In this document: piece by piece, positions 34,546 through 44,072 of the stretch | How positions within the stretch are numbered: position 1 is the first letter of the stretch | Layout of the letters: each line of letters begins with the position of its first letter | Origin: Photorhabdus cinerea | GTDB lineage: Bacteria; Pseudomonadota; Gammaproteobacteria; Enterobacterales; Enterobacteriaceae | Assembly (NCBI RefSeq): GCF_011189575.1 | Contig: NZ_PUJW01000006.1 | Location: 162,221-226,220 of the forward strand | Length of the DNA: 64,000 nucleotides | Direction: 5' to 3' | Translations under genes and position numbers: made by a program | Notes under the pieces: generated by a model | Databases searched by the model: none | What the model saw: the letters and a program-made list of their open reading frames with translations, nothing else | Told to the model about the DNA's origin: nothing

Positions 34546-35344
34546 CCCCTATTACACGGAGAATACAACCGGGTACCCCGGCATCTTTCAGACGTTCCTG
34601 CATTTTTTCAGCGAGGCTTTTACTGTAAGGGCCAAGAACAACACGATGCCAGCCGCCTCCCGTTGTGATTTGGCTTTCAATACCGGCAAATGCCAGTCTG
34701 GCGCGTACTGATTCAGCCTGATCCATATTACGGAATGAACCACACTGTAAAATCATGCGTTGTGCGCTTTCTGCTGGTTTAGGTTTACTGGTTTCAACTG
34801 GTGGTGTTTGCGGTTGAACTGTTTGAGCTTGTACTTGTTGCTGCGGTTGTGGCTTTGCTTCCAGCGGTTGTTGCGTTTCTGCTGGTGGCTTGATGATAAC
34901 TTGTGAGCGTGGCACTTGAACGCCATTGTATGGAACTTCTGGCAATGAAGTTGCTGGCTGTTGCATATCTGCTTGCATCTGTTCAAGTAGCTGCCGTTGT
35001 TCTGCGGTTAACTGGGTTTGTGAATTTATTTGCCCGCTAGATGATGGATCACGCGGAGTCGCTATGCCGACAGGACGATTTTCCAACTCTTTGATGTAGC
35101 GCCAGCGCTCTTCCGGTTTTGGCGGCAAGCCATGACTTTGCGGAGGATGTTTTGGTCGTGTGTCTGGAGCGCTTTCCTGTTTATTTTGGGTGATAAAGTA
35201 AAGACCACCAATAAAGATAACCACCAATGCTATTGCTACTGCCATTGTTGTTTTTGGCAGACCTTGAGTTTGGTGCTTTTTCTTATCGGTATTTTTACGG
35301 CGGGGGGTTGAACGCCCGCGGCTCACATAATCTCGTTGTGCCAC
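34541..35344 (-). CDS. ftsN: Essential cell division protein FtsN
   Basis: Bitopic membrane protein that triggers septal peptidoglycan synthesis and binds denuded septal glycans. It has 267 residues. The cytoplasmic head MAQRDYVSRGRSTPRRK is basic; the membrane segment is about residues 31-53 (TTMAVAIALVVIFIGGLYF). A long Q- and P-rich periplasmic linker (about 110-195) ends in a SPOR domain (about 196-267, MILQCGSFRNMDQAESVRARL). E. coli FtsN is longer (319), mainly in the linker. Confidence 0.96.
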   Translation of the reverse strand: MAQRDYVSRGRSTPRRKNTDKKKHQTQGLPKTTMAVAIALVVIFIGGLYFITQNKQESAPDTRPKHPPQSHGLPPKPEERWRYIKELENRPVGIATPRDPSSSGQINSQTQLTAEQRQLLEQMQADMQQPATSLPEVPYNGVQVPRSQVIIKPPAETQQPLEAKPQPQQQVQAQTVQPQTPPVETSKPKPAESAQRMILQCGSFRNMDQAESVRARLAFAGIESQITTGGGWHRVVLGPYSKSLAEKMQERLKDAGVPGCILRVIGG

Positions 35345-35413
35345 TGTCTAATTCGCTGAGTTATTTAAATAAAAGAAAATAAACAATATATTACTTAACC
35401 TGCGGTTATTTGC

Positions 35414-36442
35414 CTAGCTTTTAGGCGAACAGGCGCTTTGTCGAATGATGAGTTCAGATTCTAATAATTGAGAACCGCCAGATGTTGTGTGACCTTGGAT
35501 TTGATCGAGTAACAGCAACATTGCTTTGTGACCAATCTGATAACGAGGTTGGCCAACAGTGGTCAGAGGTGGATCGCTGTACGTGGCTAAATTTAAGTTA
35601 TCGAACCCAATAATTGATAAATCTTCCGGTATTTTTAAGCCCATTCTTTTAGCCTGCCACATAACGCCAATCGCCATCACATCGCTGTGGCAGAAAATAG
35701 CGGTAGGAGGCTCTGGTAGAGACATCAATTGTTCGGTCAGCTTTGCACCGCTTTCATGGGTAAAATTACCCTGGACAATATAATCTTCACGAATTGTCCC
35801 ACCAGAACGACGCAATGCTTGTATATATCCCTGAAGGCGATAACGGCAAAGTAGCATATCTTCCGGCCCGGAAATGCAAGCAATATGTTTATGGCCTAGT
35901 GTTTGTAGGTAATGGGTGGCGTTGAATGCTGCGGTCAGGTTATCAATATGAATAGTCGGAAGTTCCAGATCAGGTGCAAATTCATTTGCCATCACCATTG
36001 GTGGCAGGTTTTTTTGTTCTTCTTTACTGGCATCAAATGGAATGTTAGAACCGAGCAGCAACATACCATCGATCTGTTTAGTGATAATTAGGTTGAGAAA
36101 TGCATGTTCTTGTTTATGCTGATGTTGACAATCACCGATTAACACTAGATAACCATGTTGCGTGGCTGTCTCTTCGATACCACAAATCACATCTGTGAAA
36201 AAAGGGTCACTGATATTCGGCACTATTACCAGGATCGTTTTCGACTCACTGCGTTTGAGATTGCGGGATAAGTTATTAGGATAATAGCCCACAGCCAGTA
36301 CAGCTTGTTCCACTTTTTGTCGTGTCTGGGAGGAAACCTTTTCCGGATTCATGAGTGTTCTTGATACTGTTGCGGTAGAAACGCCAGCCACTTCAGCGAC
36401 ATCTTTCATCGTTGCGGAGGTGCCATTCTTTTTCTGCTCCAA
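35414..36442 (-). CDS. cytR: LacI-family transcriptional repressor CytR
   Basis: Represses nucleoside uptake and catabolism genes, with CRP as partner in E. coli. It has 342 residues (E. coli 341). The helix-turn-helix is at residues 11-32 (TMKDVAEVAGVSTATVSRTL), followed by the hinge and a periplasmic-binding-like sensor with CRYRLQGYIQALRR and SIIGFDNLNLATYSDPPLTTV in two segments. Confidence 0.95.
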   Translation of the reverse strand: MEQKKNGTSATMKDVAEVAGVSTATVSRTLMNPEKVSSQTRQKVEQAVLAVGYYPNNLSRNLKRSESKTILVIVPNISDPFFTDVICGIEETATQHGYLVLIGDCQHQHKQEHAFLNLIITKQIDGMLLLGSNIPFDASKEEQKNLPPMVMANEFAPDLELPTIHIDNLTAAFNATHYLQTLGHKHIACISGPEDMLLCRYRLQGYIQALRRSGGTIREDYIVQGNFTHESGAKLTEQLMSLPEPPTAIFCHSDVMAIGVMWQAKRMGLKIPEDLSIIGFDNLNLATYSDPPLTTVGQPRYQIGHKAMLLLLDQIQGHTTSGGSQLLESELIIRQSACSPKS

Positions 36443-36760
36443 AACTCACTCCTCATTTCCTGACTGATTAGTTAAACGATTGTCATTTTTGGGTTGCCGG
36501 AAGCCATCAGTCATTTTAAGTAAAATAATGACATTTGGTTTAGGATTATGACAATGTTATTAAGGGATCATTCTAAACAGTTTGGCAAATTCGTTTGTTC
36601 CTTAGTTTGCAAAAAAAGGTGATATAAATCATTTATTCGATGTGGCTCGCAAATTAGTAAATAATTTTTCATTGATTGCGTTTATCAAGTGTGATTTTTC
36701 CGAGTAGTTAATAGAAGAATGTTTTATTTGATAAACTTATATGCTTAAAAATAAAGGTCA
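36443..36760. other. Intergenic region between priA and cytR
   Basis: It is AT-rich with the cytR promoter presumably near 36443-36600. I see no gene, no clear operator and no strong terminator for priA. Confidence 0.5.
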
Positions 36761-38959
36761 TTAACCATCCGTTGGGTCCACATCAATACTCCATTTCACT
36801 TTTCGAGTTTGCGGCAACGCGGTTATTTGTGGGTAGACCATTGCCATTATTTTCTGTAGAGAAATTCTAGATGGATGTTGAATGAGTAGCTGCCAGCGAT
36901 AACGACCGCTTCTTTTTGCCTGTAATGCAGGTACTGGTCCCATGATCCATAAGTTATCATCGCGCAGAGGATGATTTTCAAAAAGCAAACGTAATTGCTG
37001 TAAAAAGGCGGGTGACTGCTGATTATCATGATCTTCTGACCGCAAGATAATATGGCTAGTAAATGGCGGCAAAAATACGTTTTGTCGTTCATCCATAGCT
37101 TGGGCCGCGAATGCGTCGTAGCCTTTATTCAACAGAATTTGCAATAACGGATGATCAGGATGATGGGTCTGGAGAACTACTTCTCCCTGTTTACCTGCCC
37201 GACCAGCACGGCCAGATACTTGCGTATAAAGCTGTGCGAAGCGTTCCGCTGCCCGGAAGTCTGCAGAAAATAGGGCACCATCAACATCCAGCAAGGAGAC
37301 TAGCGTGACGTTAGGGAAATGGTGACCTTTTGCCAGCATTTGTGTGCCAATTAATATACGGGCACCTCCGGCATGAATATCAGTCAATCGTTGCTCCAGT
37401 GTTCCTTTACGACTGGTGGTATCTTTGTCAATGCGGGTAATAGGCACACCGGGAAACAGGTCTGAAATACCACTTTCAAGCTGTTCTGTGCCAAGGCCAA
37501 CAGGTTGAAGATGGGTAGAGCCGCATTGTGGGCATTGGTGAGGAACTGAGCGTTGGCTGTCACAATGATGGCAACGCAACTGACGATGGTGCTGATGTAG
37601 CGTGTAATAATGGTCACAGCGTTGGCATTCTGCAATCCAACCACACTCATGACAAAGTAAGGCCGGTGAATAACCACGGCGGTTGAGGAACAGCATTATC
37701 TGGTTGCCCGCTTTTAGATGTTCCTCAATACGCTTTATAAGTGGCTGAGATAATCCGACTCTTATCGGCAAACCTTTTAAATCCAGTAAATGTTGAGTAG
37801 CGGGTTGGGCATGACCTGCACGTTTGGATAATGTTAGCTGGCGGTATTTGCCTTGTTGCACATTATAAAGTGTTTCCAGTGCTGGAGTAGCAGAACCCAT
37901 GATAACCGGGATATTTTCTTTTTTTGACCTGAATACTGCTAAATCACGGGCATGGTAACGCCAGCCTTCCTGTTGTTTATAAGAGCTATCGTGTTCTTCA
38001 TCGATAATGATGACACCCAAACAGGCAAATGGTGTAAATAGGGCTGAGCGTGTACCGATGATAATCGCATTCTCACCGCGTTGTGCTCGCAGCCATACAG
38101 CCAGGCGTTCACTGTCATTCAAGGCTGAATGGAGAACGTCAACCGGTGCATTGAAGCGTTTTCTGAAACGGCGGATTGTCTGTGGTGTCAGGCCAATTTC
38201 CGGTACAAGGATCAGCGCTTGTTTACCTTGTGCCAAAATATTCTCCAGTACGCTAAGATAAATTTCTGTTTTACCTGAGCCGGTGACTCCAGCCAGTAAC
38301 CAGGGAGAAAACTGCTGATCTTCTGCACGAATAGCACCAACGGCTGTGGCCTGCTCTGTATTCAATTTCAGACGTTCGCCGGTGATTTGAAAATGGTTTC
38401 TCCAGTCTTTAGACTCAGGTTGCACAGGGTGTAAATCGATAAGTTCCTTCTTTTTAAGTGATTGAAGGGCACTTTCGCTCAATCCCAGTTCTGTAATCTG
38501 ATGGCGATATATCGCTTTCTGACGCAGTGCTGCCAGCGCTTGCTGTTGTTTTGATGATCGTTTCAATTGTGCCAGCGGTATTTCAGCTCCTGTCGGAGTC
38601 ACTTGCCATTGCCAGAGCGGGGTTGATTCAGCTGGTTTTCCCTGACGAAGCAATACCGGCAATGCATGAAACAGGACTTCACCTAGCGGATAATGGTAAT
38701 AGTTGGCAGCCCAGAGTAATAATTGCCAGAGATCTGCTGAAAATAAGGAGCGAGTATCGAGAATAGACTCTATCGGTTTCAGTTGTTCCGCTGGAATATC
38801 ACTACTATCGGTTGTTCCCGTGACGATACCAATCGCTTTGCGTTTGCCAAAAGGTACTGTTACCCGCATCCCTGCAATGGGTAATTGGTTGCTTGTGGGC
38901 AACAGATAGTCAAAAGAGCGAGTAAGAGGGACAGGTAGAGCAACCTGAACAACAGCCAT
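36761..38959 (-). CDS. priA: Primosomal protein N' (replication restart helicase PriA)
   Basis: 3'-5' helicase that recognises stalled forks and reloads the replisome. The internal ATG at 38959 (MAVVQVALPVPLTRSFDYLLP) gives 732 residues, the E. coli length; seven more codons upstream are not conserved. Walker A GVTGSGKTEIYL (about 225), DEEH box IIDEEHDSSYK (about 320), and a cysteine cluster (CHECGWIAECQRCDHYY to CPQCGSTH, about 430-480) that binds two zinc ions are present. Confidence 0.97.
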   Translation of the reverse strand: MAVVQVALPVPLTRSFDYLLPTSNQLPIAGMRVTVPFGKRKAIGIVTGTTDSSDIPAEQLKPIESILDTRSLFSADLWQLLLWAANYYHYPLGEVLFHALPVLLRQGKPAESTPLWQWQVTPTGAEIPLAQLKRSSKQQQALAALRQKAIYRHQITELGLSESALQSLKKKELIDLHPVQPESKDWRNHFQITGERLKLNTEQATAVGAIRAEDQQFSPWLLAGVTGSGKTEIYLSVLENILAQGKQALILVPEIGLTPQTIRRFRKRFNAPVDVLHSALNDSERLAVWLRAQRGENAIIIGTRSALFTPFACLGVIIIDEEHDSSYKQQEGWRYHARDLAVFRSKKENIPVIMGSATPALETLYNVQQGKYRQLTLSKRAGHAQPATQHLLDLKGLPIRVGLSQPLIKRIEEHLKAGNQIMLFLNRRGYSPALLCHECGWIAECQRCDHYYTLHQHHRQLRCHHCDSQRSVPHQCPQCGSTHLQPVGLGTEQLESGISDLFPGVPITRIDKDTTSRKGTLEQRLTDIHAGGARILIGTQMLAKGHHFPNVTLVSLLDVDGALFSADFRAAERFAQLYTQVSGRAGRAGKQGEVVLQTHHPDHPLLQILLNKGYDAFAAQAMDERQNVFLPPFTSHIILRSEDHDNQQSPAFLQQLRLLFENHPLRDDNLWIMGPVPALQAKRSGRYRWQLLIQHPSRISLQKIMAMVYPQITALPQTRKVKWSIDVDPTDG

Positions 38960-39043
38960 AAAATTATTCCGTAAAATCAATGAGTAAATCAGAATGTAAT
39001 CAAAAATTGATTATAGAATATCATAGACAACGAGCGGATTTCA

Positions 39044-39072
39044 TTGCGAGATAAGCAGATATTCTGTATGAT
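39044..39072 (+). promoter_or_regulatory. Candidate rpmE promoter
   Basis: TTGCGA and TATGAT are separated by 17 bases; a leader of about 100 bases follows. Confidence 0.6.
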
Positions 39073-39179
39073 CCGCCGCCTTTGGTACGGAAGATGCCAA
39101 ACTTATTTTATCAACGCGACGTGTGGTGTCTGGCGGCAACAAGGCTGGATAGCGACACGGCCTTAACAGAGGTTATCCC

Positions 39180-39395
39180 ATGAAAAAAGATATTCATCCT
39201 AAATATGAAGCAGTTACTGCAACTTGTTCTTGCGGTAATGTAATGCAAATCAGATCTACCGTTGGTCACTCCCTGAATCTGGACGTATGTGGTCAATGTC
39301 ACCCATTCTATACTGGTAAACAACGTGATGTTGCTACCGGTGGTCGTGTTGATCGCTTCAACAAACGTTTCAACGTTCCAGGTGTTGGCAAGTAA
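39180..39395 (+). CDS. rpmE: 50S ribosomal protein L31 (zinc-binding type)
   Basis: Large-subunit protein bL31, 71 residues (E. coli 70). The zinc cysteines are intact: TCSCGN near residues 14-19 and VCGQCHPFYTGKQ near 36-48, which identifies the zinc-containing C+ form rather than the zinc-starvation paralogue. Confidence 0.98.
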   Translation: MKKDIHPKYEAVTATCSCGNVMQIRSTVGHSLNLDVCGQCHPFYTGKQRDVATGGRVDRFNKRFNVPGVGK

Positions 39396-39440
39396 TTGCG
39401 GATTTGTGTCTGCTTATAGAGCAGTCCACTGGTACGAACA

Positions 39441-39470
39441 AACGCCCGGTGCTTTGCATCGGGCGTTTTG
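39441..39470 (+). terminator. rpmE terminator
   Basis: AACGCCCG and CGGGCGTT pair around 11 bases, followed by TTG and CATTTAAAA. Confidence 0.8.
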
Positions 39471-39532
39471 CATTTAAAATGAACATAACAACAAAACCCC
39501 TGAATTTTGCAGCGGGCTTTGTTGTGCCACCA

Positions 39533-39850
39533 TCAATATTCCCAGGTATCGGGATCAATACCTAATTCCCGCATGATTTCTTTTGCAGCTTCTGGGATTT
39601 CATCGTTACGCTCTTTGCGTAAGTCATTATCATCAGGAAGTGGTTGCCCGGTAAATGCATGCAGGAATGCTTCACACAGCAATTCACTGTTGGTTGCGTG
39701 ACGCAGGTTATTTACCTGACGGCGGGTACGCTCATCAGTGAGAATCCTCAACACTTTCAAAGGAATTGAAACTGTGATTTTCTTCACTTGTTCACTTTTT
39801 TTGCCATGTTCAGCATAAGGGCTGACATATTCACCGTTCCATTCAGCCAT
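39533..39850 (-). CDS. metJ: Methionine repressor MetJ
   Basis: Ribbon-helix-helix repressor with S-adenosylmethionine as corepressor. It has 105 residues, equal to E. coli. The beta-ribbon is KKITVSIPLKVLRIL (residues 22-36), and ERTRRQVNNLRHATNSELL follows. It is divergent from metB, and the shared intergenic DNA carries three tandem met boxes. Confidence 0.98.
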   Translation of the reverse strand: MAEWNGEYVSPYAEHGKKSEQVKKITVSIPLKVLRILTDERTRRQVNNLRHATNSELLCEAFLHAFTGQPLPDDNDLRKERNDEIPEAAKEIMRELGIDPDTWEY

Positions 39851-40052
39851 GGGGTACCTTAAATAGTCGTATAGTCATAAAGTTAAGCCAGATAACAGAG
39901 GCAGCTTTCATTGTGAAATATTGCCATTTTATCGTGATTTCCTTATCAATTATACAGTTATAGTATATTCGATAAACTAATCGCTACTAATAAAAGTATC
40001 ATAATTATGATGGATAATTATCCCATCGCTTAATCTAACCGTAAAGAGGTTT

Positions 40053-40076
40053 AGATGTCTAGATGTGTTGACGTCT
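40053..40076. promoter_or_regulatory. Three tandem MetJ boxes upstream of metB
   Basis: Consecutive 8-mers AGATGTCT, AGATGTGT and TGACGTCT match the met-box consensus AGACGTCT at 7, 6 and 7 positions. They lie about 60 bases before the metB start, and MetJ binds such arrays cooperatively. Confidence 0.9.
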
Positions 40077-40133
40077 ATTGTGGTAGGGGATATTCTTCCT
40101 TGACTCAATTTATGGCAGACAGTGGTAACTGAT

Positions 40134-41294
40134 ATGACACGCAAACAGGCAACGATAGCAGTTCGCAGTGGGCTGAATAATGATGAGCAATACGGCTGCG
40201 TTGTTCCACCTATTTATCTTTCCAGTACTTATAATTTTACTGATTTCAATCAGCCGAGGACACATGATTATTCCCGAAGGAGCAATCCTGGTCGTGATAT
40301 GGTGCAGCGAGCATTGGCTGAATTGGAGGGAGGGGTAGATGCTGTAATGACCAGCAGTGGCATGTCAGCGATTCACCTATTATGCACTGTTTTTCTAAAG
40401 CCTGGCGATCTGTTGGTTGCTCCTCATGACTGTTATGGCGGTAGCTACCGATTGTTTGACAGTCAGAGTAAACGTGGTGCTTATGAAGTCGCTTTTGTCG
40501 ATCAGGGAGATGAACAGGCGTTAAAGCGAGTATTGTCCAGAAAGCCAAAGTTGGTATTGATTGAAACGCCGAGTAATCCTTTATTACGTATCGTAGATAT
40601 TGCTCGTATATGTCAGCTTTCCCATGAAGTGGGTGCGACAGTCATTGCTGATAATACTTTTCTGAGCCCAGTATTACAGAAACCTCTGGAATTAGGAGCG
40701 GACCTGGTTGTTCATTCCTGTACTAAATACCTTAACGGGCATTCTGATGTCATTGCCGGAGCGATTATTGCAAAGGATAAAGATATAGCCACGGAGCTTG
40801 CTTGGTGGGCAAATAATATTGGTGTAACTGGTGCAGCGTTTGATAGTTATCTGCTGCTGCGAGGAATACGTACCTTATCGCCACGGGTACTTTTACAGCA
40901 AAATAATGCGCTGGAGATTGTGAATTATCTTCAACAGCAACCGTTGGTGAAAAAGCTTTTTTACCCTTCTTTGAAAGATCATCCAGGACATGAAATTGCT
41001 TGTAAGCAGCAATCTGGTTTTGGCTCAATGATAAGTTTTGAGTTAGATGGTAGTGAACAGGCGATACGCTGTTTTCTGTCTGAGTTAAAATTATTTACTT
41101 TGGCGGAATCATTAGGCGGTGTGGAAACTTTAATTTCCCATACGGCAACAATGACTCATGCGGGAATGTCAGCCCAGGCAAGGGCGGAAGCGGGGATTAC
41201 GGATTCACTATTGCGTGTTTCTGTGGGTATCGAAGATAGTCAGGATTTAATCACTGATTTAGAAAATGCATTTCAGGCAGTAGTAAAGGAGTGA
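40134..41294 (+). CDS. metB: Cystathionine gamma-synthase
   Basis: PLP enzyme joining O-succinylhomoserine and cysteine into cystathionine. The ATG at 40134 gives 386 residues (E. coli 386), starting MTRKQATIAVRSGLNNDEQ. The PLP lysine lies in SCTKYLNGHSDVIAG (about residue 198), and DNTFLSPVLQKPLELGADL precedes it. It is the first gene of metBL; the metL start codon is 3 bases after its stop. Confidence 0.97.
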   Translation: MTRKQATIAVRSGLNNDEQYGCVVPPIYLSSTYNFTDFNQPRTHDYSRRSNPGRDMVQRALAELEGGVDAVMTSSGMSAIHLLCTVFLKPGDLLVAPHDCYGGSYRLFDSQSKRGAYEVAFVDQGDEQALKRVLSRKPKLVLIETPSNPLLRIVDIARICQLSHEVGATVIADNTFLSPVLQKPLELGADLVVHSCTKYLNGHSDVIAGAIIAKDKDIATELAWWANNIGVTGAAFDSYLLLRGIRTLSPRVLLQQNNALEIVNYLQQQPLVKKLFYPSLKDHPGHEIACKQQSGFGSMISFELDGSEQAIRCFLSELKLFTLAESLGGVETLISHTATMTHAGMSAQARAEAGITDSLLRVSVGIEDSQDLITDLENAFQAVVKE

Positions 41295-41296
41295 CC

Positions 41297-43732
41297 ATGA
41301 GTGCACTGGCAGTAGCAGGGGCGGAAAATGGCCGCCAATTACATAAGTTTGGTGGCAGTAGTCTTGCGGATGTGAAATGTTATCAACGGGTAGCTAAGAT
41401 TATGGTTAATTACAGCCAACCCGGTGATTTAATGGTGGTATCCGCGGCAGGCAGCACAACTAACCAGTTAATTAACTGGCTTAAGCTCAGTCAGAACGAC
41501 CGTATTTCTGCCCATCAGGTACAGCAGATTCTGCGCCGTTATCAGCAGGATCTTATCAAGGGGTTGCTACCTGAAACTGTTGCTGAAGAATTGGTGAAGA
41601 GTTTTATTGCTGATCTTGAAAGATTGAGTGCATTACTGGATAAGCCGGTTAGTGATGTGACTTATGCGGAAGTTGTTGGTCATGGGGAGATTTGGTCTGC
41701 TCGTCTGATGTCAGCTGTGCTAGAAGCTCAGGGGATTCCTAGCGCTTGGGTGGATGCCCGTCAGTTTTTACGCGCCGAGCGGACAGCTCAGCCACAAATT
41801 GATGTTGCACTTTCTCAGCCATTGTTGGGTCAGTTGTTAACTCAAAATCCAAATAAGAGACTGGTTGTAACGGGTTTTATCTCCAGTAATCATGATGGAG
41901 AAACGGTTCTGTTGGGACGTAATGGCAGTGACTACTCTGCAACTCAGGTTGGTGCTTTGGCTGGGGCGAAACGAGTGACTATCTGGAGTGATGTTGCTGG
42001 TGTTTACAGTGCTGATCCAAGAAGAGTGAAAGATGCTTGCCTGTTACCTTTATTGCGTTTGGATGAAGCTAGCGAGCTGGCCCGTCTTGCTGCACCTGTG
42101 TTGCATACTCGTACTTTGCAGCCTGTTTCCGCCAGTGATATTGATCTGCTATTGCGTTGCAGCTACCAACCAGAGCAGGGTTCTACCCGTATTGAAAGAG
42201 TGCTGGCAACTGGGACTGGGGCAAAAATTGTTACCAGTCATGATGATGTTTGCCTGATTGAGCTGCATGTGGCTGTACATCATGATTTTAAACAGATCCA
42301 TAAAGATATCGATTTGTTGTTAAAACAGGGACAAATTCGTCCGTTGGCAACAGGTATTCATCATGACTGTAATCTGATTCAGCTTTGTTACACTGCCGAA
42401 GTGGTGAATAGCGCTCTGAATGTTCTGGAAGATGCTGCGTTGCCTGGGAAACTCTCCCTGAGAAAAGGTCTGGCGCTGGTGGCTCTGGTTGGTGCAGGTG
42501 TATGTAAGAATCCATTGCATTGCCATCGTTTTTATCAACAACTTAAAGATCAGCCAGTAGAATTTATCTGGCATGCAGAGGATGGCATTAGCCTTGTTGC
42601 TGTGCTGCGAACCAATCAGACTGAACATGTAATTCAGGGGTTGCACCAGAGTTTGTTCCGTGCTGAAAAGCGGATTGGTCTGATTTTGTTCGGTAAAGGA
42701 AATATCGGCTCTCGTTGGTTGGAGCTATTCACCCGCGAGCAGAAAAATATTTCTGCTCGCAGTGATTTTGAATTTATTCTGACGGGGGTGGTAGATAGTC
42801 GCCGAAGTTTGCTTGATTATCAGGGGATTGATGCCAGTCGGGCATTAGCTTTCTTTGATAATGAGGCGATAGAGCATGATGTTGATGAGCTGTTCTTGTG
42901 GATGCGAGCGCATCCTTATGATGATTTAGTGATCTTGGATGTGACGGCTAGTGAAGAGTTGGCTCAATGTTACACCGATTTTGCCAGCTACGGTTTCCAT
43001 GTTATCAGTGCTAATAAAATTGCTGGTTCTTCCAGTAGTAATGATTATCGTCTTATCCGTGATGCATTCGCTAAAACAGGTCGTCACTGGTTTTATAATG
43101 CGACAGTGGGTGCTGGCTTACCGATCAACCATACCGTGAGAGATTTACGAGAAAGTGGCGATACCATTCTGTCGATCAGCGGGATTTTCTCCGGTACATT
43201 ATCCTGGCTGTTTCTACAATTTGATGGCTCCGTGCCATTCAGTGACTTAGTTGAGCAAGCGTGGCAGCAGGGATTGACAGAACCTGATCCACGTATTGAT
43301 CTATCTGGTCAGGATGTGATGCGTAAATTAATTATCCTCGCGCGTGAAGCGGGGTATGAGATTGAACCAGAGCAAGTACGTGTTGAGTCACTCGTCCCGA
43401 AAGAAGCAGAATCAGGTTCTATTGAGCAATTCTTTGATAACAGCGGTGTTATTAATGAGCAGATGGTACAGCGATTGGCCGCAGCACAGGAAATGGGTAT
43501 GGTGTTGCGTTATGTTGCTCGTTTTAATGCGAACGGTAAGGCAAAAGTAGGTGTTGAGGCGGTATGTCCTGATCACCCGCTGGCTTCCTTGTTACCATGT
43601 GACAATCTATTTGCAATTGAGAGCCGCTGGTATCGTGATAATCCGTTGGTGATCCGCGGACCAGGTGCGGGTCGTGATGTGACAGCAGGCGCGATTCAAT
43701 CTGATCTTAACCGTTTGTCACAGCTGCTTTGA
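41297..43732 (+). CDS. metL: Bifunctional aspartokinase II / homoserine dehydrogenase II
   Basis: Catalyses the first and third steps from aspartate toward methionine. The ATG at 41297 (MSALAVAGAENG) gives 811 residues (E. coli 810); a GTG two codons earlier is possible. Residues about 15-270 are the aspartokinase (KFGGSSLADVKCYQRVAK), a degenerate ACT-like linker follows, and about 460-811 is homoserine dehydrogenase (LFGKGNIGSRWLELF; catalytic region LTEPDPRIDLSGQDVMRK). Confidence 0.97.
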   Translation: MSALAVAGAENGRQLHKFGGSSLADVKCYQRVAKIMVNYSQPGDLMVVSAAGSTTNQLINWLKLSQNDRISAHQVQQILRRYQQDLIKGLLPETVAEELVKSFIADLERLSALLDKPVSDVTYAEVVGHGEIWSARLMSAVLEAQGIPSAWVDARQFLRAERTAQPQIDVALSQPLLGQLLTQNPNKRLVVTGFISSNHDGETVLLGRNGSDYSATQVGALAGAKRVTIWSDVAGVYSADPRRVKDACLLPLLRLDEASELARLAAPVLHTRTLQPVSASDIDLLLRCSYQPEQGSTRIERVLATGTGAKIVTSHDDVCLIELHVAVHHDFKQIHKDIDLLLKQGQIRPLATGIHHDCNLIQLCYTAEVVNSALNVLEDAALPGKLSLRKGLALVALVGAGVCKNPLHCHRFYQQLKDQPVEFIWHAEDGISLVAVLRTNQTEHVIQGLHQSLFRAEKRIGLILFGKGNIGSRWLELFTREQKNISARSDFEFILTGVVDSRRSLLDYQGIDASRALAFFDNEAIEHDVDELFLWMRAHPYDDLVILDVTASEELAQCYTDFASYGFHVISANKIAGSSSSNDYRLIRDAFAKTGRHWFYNATVGAGLPINHTVRDLRESGDTILSISGIFSGTLSWLFLQFDGSVPFSDLVEQAWQQGLTEPDPRIDLSGQDVMRKLIILAREAGYEIEPEQVRVESLVPKEAESGSIEQFFDNSGVINEQMVQRLAAAQEMGMVLRYVARFNANGKAKVGVEAVCPDHPLASLLPCDNLFAIESRWYRDNPLVIRGPGAGRDVTAGAIQSDLNRLSQLL

Positions 43733-44072
43733 GTTGCAAAACTTTCACTTTATCTGATGTGATTTCCTTCGCTTGATATTCGAGGAAACGTGAGGAAGGT
43801 TGCTCTGAGAAGGGAGCTCTTCCTCATTGTTGTCTTGGGCATTTTGATCTGCCAAATCGATGTAAACATAACCAAATATCTATTGATGAATTTTTTTCCT
43901 GTTCAGGATGAATATTACTCACTCGCTTAACCCAAATTTGTTGTTGACTAAAAAATGCCAATCCTTCATCTTATTTAGACGTCTAAACGTATAGGTGTTT
44001 AGATGTTTAAATGAGAGTGGCTGGCAGATTATAAGATAGAAAATTATTCCGTTTGTTAACGAGGTGCAGGGT
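43733..44072. other. metL-metF intergenic region
   Basis: No gene. A weak GAGGAAG/CTTCCTC hairpin (43792-43825) may end metBL. A TTGACT (43944-43949) lies 17 bases before CATCTT, a weak promoter match, and the met-box array begins directly after it. Confidence 0.55.
43977..44008. promoter_or_regulatory. Four tandem MetJ boxes upstream of metF
   Basis: Consecutive 8-mers AGACGTCT (perfect), AAACGTAT, AGGTGTTT and AGATGTTT match the met-box consensus with decreasing quality. The array lies about 65 bases before metF and just downstream of a possible promoter. Confidence 0.92.

Noticed and set aside
43792..43825. GAGGAAG/CTTCCTC hairpin after metL as a terminator
   Set aside because: The stem is only 7 bp with a 20-base loop and no T-run; mentioned in the gap entry but not called.
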